6,484 nucleotides of DNA from JBGPBY01 sp041481485 (GTDB taxonomy: Bacteria > Acidobacteriota > Terriglobia > 20CM-2-55-15): positions 1 through 6,484 of the forward strand of contig JBGPBY010000430.1 of assembly GCA_041481485.1 (NCBI GenBank), written 5' to 3'. This document shows, one piece after another, positions 5,574 to 6,484 of this stretch. Positions within the stretch are counted from its first letter, which is position 1, and each line of letters opens with the position of its first letter. The notes under the pieces were generated by a model. The model ran no database searches. It saw only the letters and a program-made list of their open reading frames with translations, and was not told the origin of the DNA. The position numbers were made by a program, and so were the translations under genes.

Positions 5574-6305
5574 TCAGACCGCTTCGGCCGCCCGCTTTTG
5601 AGTGGATCCCGCCTGTGTTTCCGTTCCTGCAATGAGTGCGTTATATATGGCAGCTCCGATAACCGCCCCGACAATCGGCGCCAGCCAGAACAACCACAAC
5701 TGTGACACGGCCCAGCCTCCGGCATACACAGCGACACCCGTGCTGCGTGCAGGGTTTACCGAAGTATTTGTAACCGGAATGCTGATCAGATGAATTAAGG
5801 TCAGGCAGAGTCCGATGGCCATTGGAGCAAAACCCTGTGGCGCCCTTCTGTCGGTCGCTCCCATGATCACGAGAAGGAACATCATGGTCATAACCACTTC
5901 CGTGACAAGCGCGGCAATCAGCGAATATCCACCCGGCGAATGTTCCGCATAACCGTTGGAGGCAAATCCTGCCGTCACATCAAATCCGACTTTGCCGCTT
6001 GCAATCACATAGAGGACGCCGCCGGCAGCAATTCCTCCAAGGACCTGCGACACGATGTATCCGGCAAGTTTCTGACCCGGAAACCGGCCTCCCGCCCACA
6101 ATCCAATCGACACTGCGGGATTCAGATGACACCCGGAAATGTGACCGATTGCATAGGCCATGGTCAGCACCGTCAGACCAAATGCAAAAGACACGCCGAG
6201 AAATCCGATTCCAAGTCCCGGAAACGCCGCGGCAAGAACAGCAGACCCGCAGCCGCCCAGCACCAGCCAGAACGTACCGAAGAATTCGGCGCCATATTGC
6301 TTCAT
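5574..6305 (-). CDS. aqpZ: Aquaporin Z, water channel of the MIP family
   Basis: A 243-residue integral membrane channel that lets water cross the inner membrane. Both pore motifs are intact: N62-P63-A64 in G-C-H-L-N-P-A-V-S and N184-P185-A186 in T-S-V-N-P-A-R-S. The selectivity-filter residues F42, H172, T181 and R187 correspond to F43, H174, T183 and R189 of E. coli AqpZ, which points to an orthodox water-selective channel and not a glycerol facilitator. The stretch L-I-S-I-P-V-T-N-T-S-V-N-P-A-R-S-T is AqpZ-like throughout. The start at 6305 (M-K-Q-Y-G-A-E-F-F-G-T) is chosen because GGAGG lies 5 nt upstream (6311-6315); extending the frame to 6446 would run into a repeat. It converges with the nirD-like gene, 21 bp between stops, and no clear terminator is seen there. 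Confidence 0.95.
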   Translation of the reverse strand: MKQYGAEFFGTFWLVLGGCGSAVLAAAFPGLGIGFLGVSFAFGLTVLTMAYAIGHISGCHLNPAVSIGLWAGGRFPGQKLAGYIVSQVLGGIAAGGVLYVIASGKVGFDVTAGFASNGYAEHSPGGYSLIAALVTEVVMTMMFLLVIMGATDRRAPQGFAPMAIGLCLTLIHLISIPVTNTSVNPARSTGVAVYAGGWAVSQLWLFWLAPIVGAVIGAAIYNALIAGTETQAGSTQKRAAEAV

Positions 6306-6310
6306 AAGCT

Positions 6311-6315
6311 CCTCC
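6311..6315 (-). promoter_or_regulatory. Strong ribosome binding site of aqpZ
   Basis: GGAGG on the - strand, 5 nt before the ATG at 6305. It decides the start against the longer frame. Confidence 0.75.
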
Positions 6316-6365
6316 GTCCGAATTTGATCAGGAATCTCTGCGAAGTAGATAACCTGAAACCGCCT

Positions 6366-6379
6366 GGAATTACAATTCC
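6366..6379. promoter_or_regulatory. Palindromic operator candidate upstream of aqpZ
   Basis: GGAATT-AC-AATTCC is a perfect 6-bp inverted repeat with a 2-bp spacer, 61 bp before the aqpZ start. On the - strand its TTGTAA could serve as a -35 element, but the matching -10 (TTATCT, 17 bp on) is poor. A regulator site is possible; no other evidence. Confidence 0.3.
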
Positions 6380-6428
6380 GTTGATTCCCGAATTCGCAAA
6401 CATCGAGTGGCTGTTGGGGCGGACAATC

Positions 6429-6484
6429 AAGAAATCCCTCTCCCAACGGGAAGGGGGCCGCGCAGCGGCCGGTGAGGGGTACCG
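6429..6484 (+). repeat. Double-hairpin repeat, copy C, reaching the window edge
   Basis: Begins AAGAAATCCCTCTCCCAAC and ends GGTGAGGGGTACCG. It equals copy B apart from one missing base in the first stem (GGGAAGGGGG against GGGAGAGGGGG) and the last base. It has the same orientation as copy A, opposite to copy B. The element may continue beyond the window. Confidence 0.85.

Noticed and set aside
6306..6446. N-terminal extension of aqpZ by 47 residues
   Set aside because: It begins inside the dispersed repeat, adds sequence unlike any aquaporin, and the ATG at 6305 has a strong GGAGG.

Overview
The window is a bacterial chromosomal segment of moderately high GC. It is dominated by one tightly packed leftward operon of redox genes (about 131-4713). 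A second region (about 5211-6305) holds a small Rieske ferredoxin gene on the + strand facing an aquaporin gene on the - strand. Nothing fixes the taxon. Dispersed palindromic repeats and a molybdoenzyme/Rieske/cytochrome b cassette would suit a soil or sediment bacterium such as an Acidobacteriota member, but that is a weak inference.

Leftward operon, in order of transcription: a NarI/DsrM-like membrane cytochrome b with a four-cysteine tail (3685-4713); a 725-residue molybdopterin catalytic subunit of the assimilatory nitrate reductase (NasA/NarB) type (1501-3678); a ferredoxin with four [4Fe-4S] motifs (845-1528); a membrane-anchored Rieske protein with a twin-arginine motif (370-861); and an 80-residue protein with two membrane segments (131-373). 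Gaps run from +6 bp to overlaps of 28, 17 and 4 bp, so the five products are probably made together. The simplest reading is one membrane-linked complex that passes electrons from the quinone pool through haem b and/or Rieske centres and the polyferredoxin to a cytoplasmic molybdenum site, most likely reducing nitrate. This gene combination is the most interesting system in the window.

The operon ends 8 bp before a 121-bp near-perfect palindrome (3-123) whose arms carry three heptamers of the form TTGTCYG. The 497-bp divergent intergenic region (4714-5210) holds possible promoters for both directions, a cluster of TGTAGGR motifs and two inverted copies of a 52-57 bp double-hairpin repeat. A third, nearly identical copy lies at the right edge (6429-6484), so the nirD-like/aqpZ pair is bracketed by inverted copies.

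The nirD-like gene (5211-5552) has a very good match to a sigma-54 (-24/-12) promoter just upstream, which fits nitrogen control. It converges with an orthodox aqpZ (5574-6305), leaving 21 bp between the stops. No nitrate transporter, NirB-type nitrite reductase large subunit, RNA gene, CRISPR array or transposase is visible.
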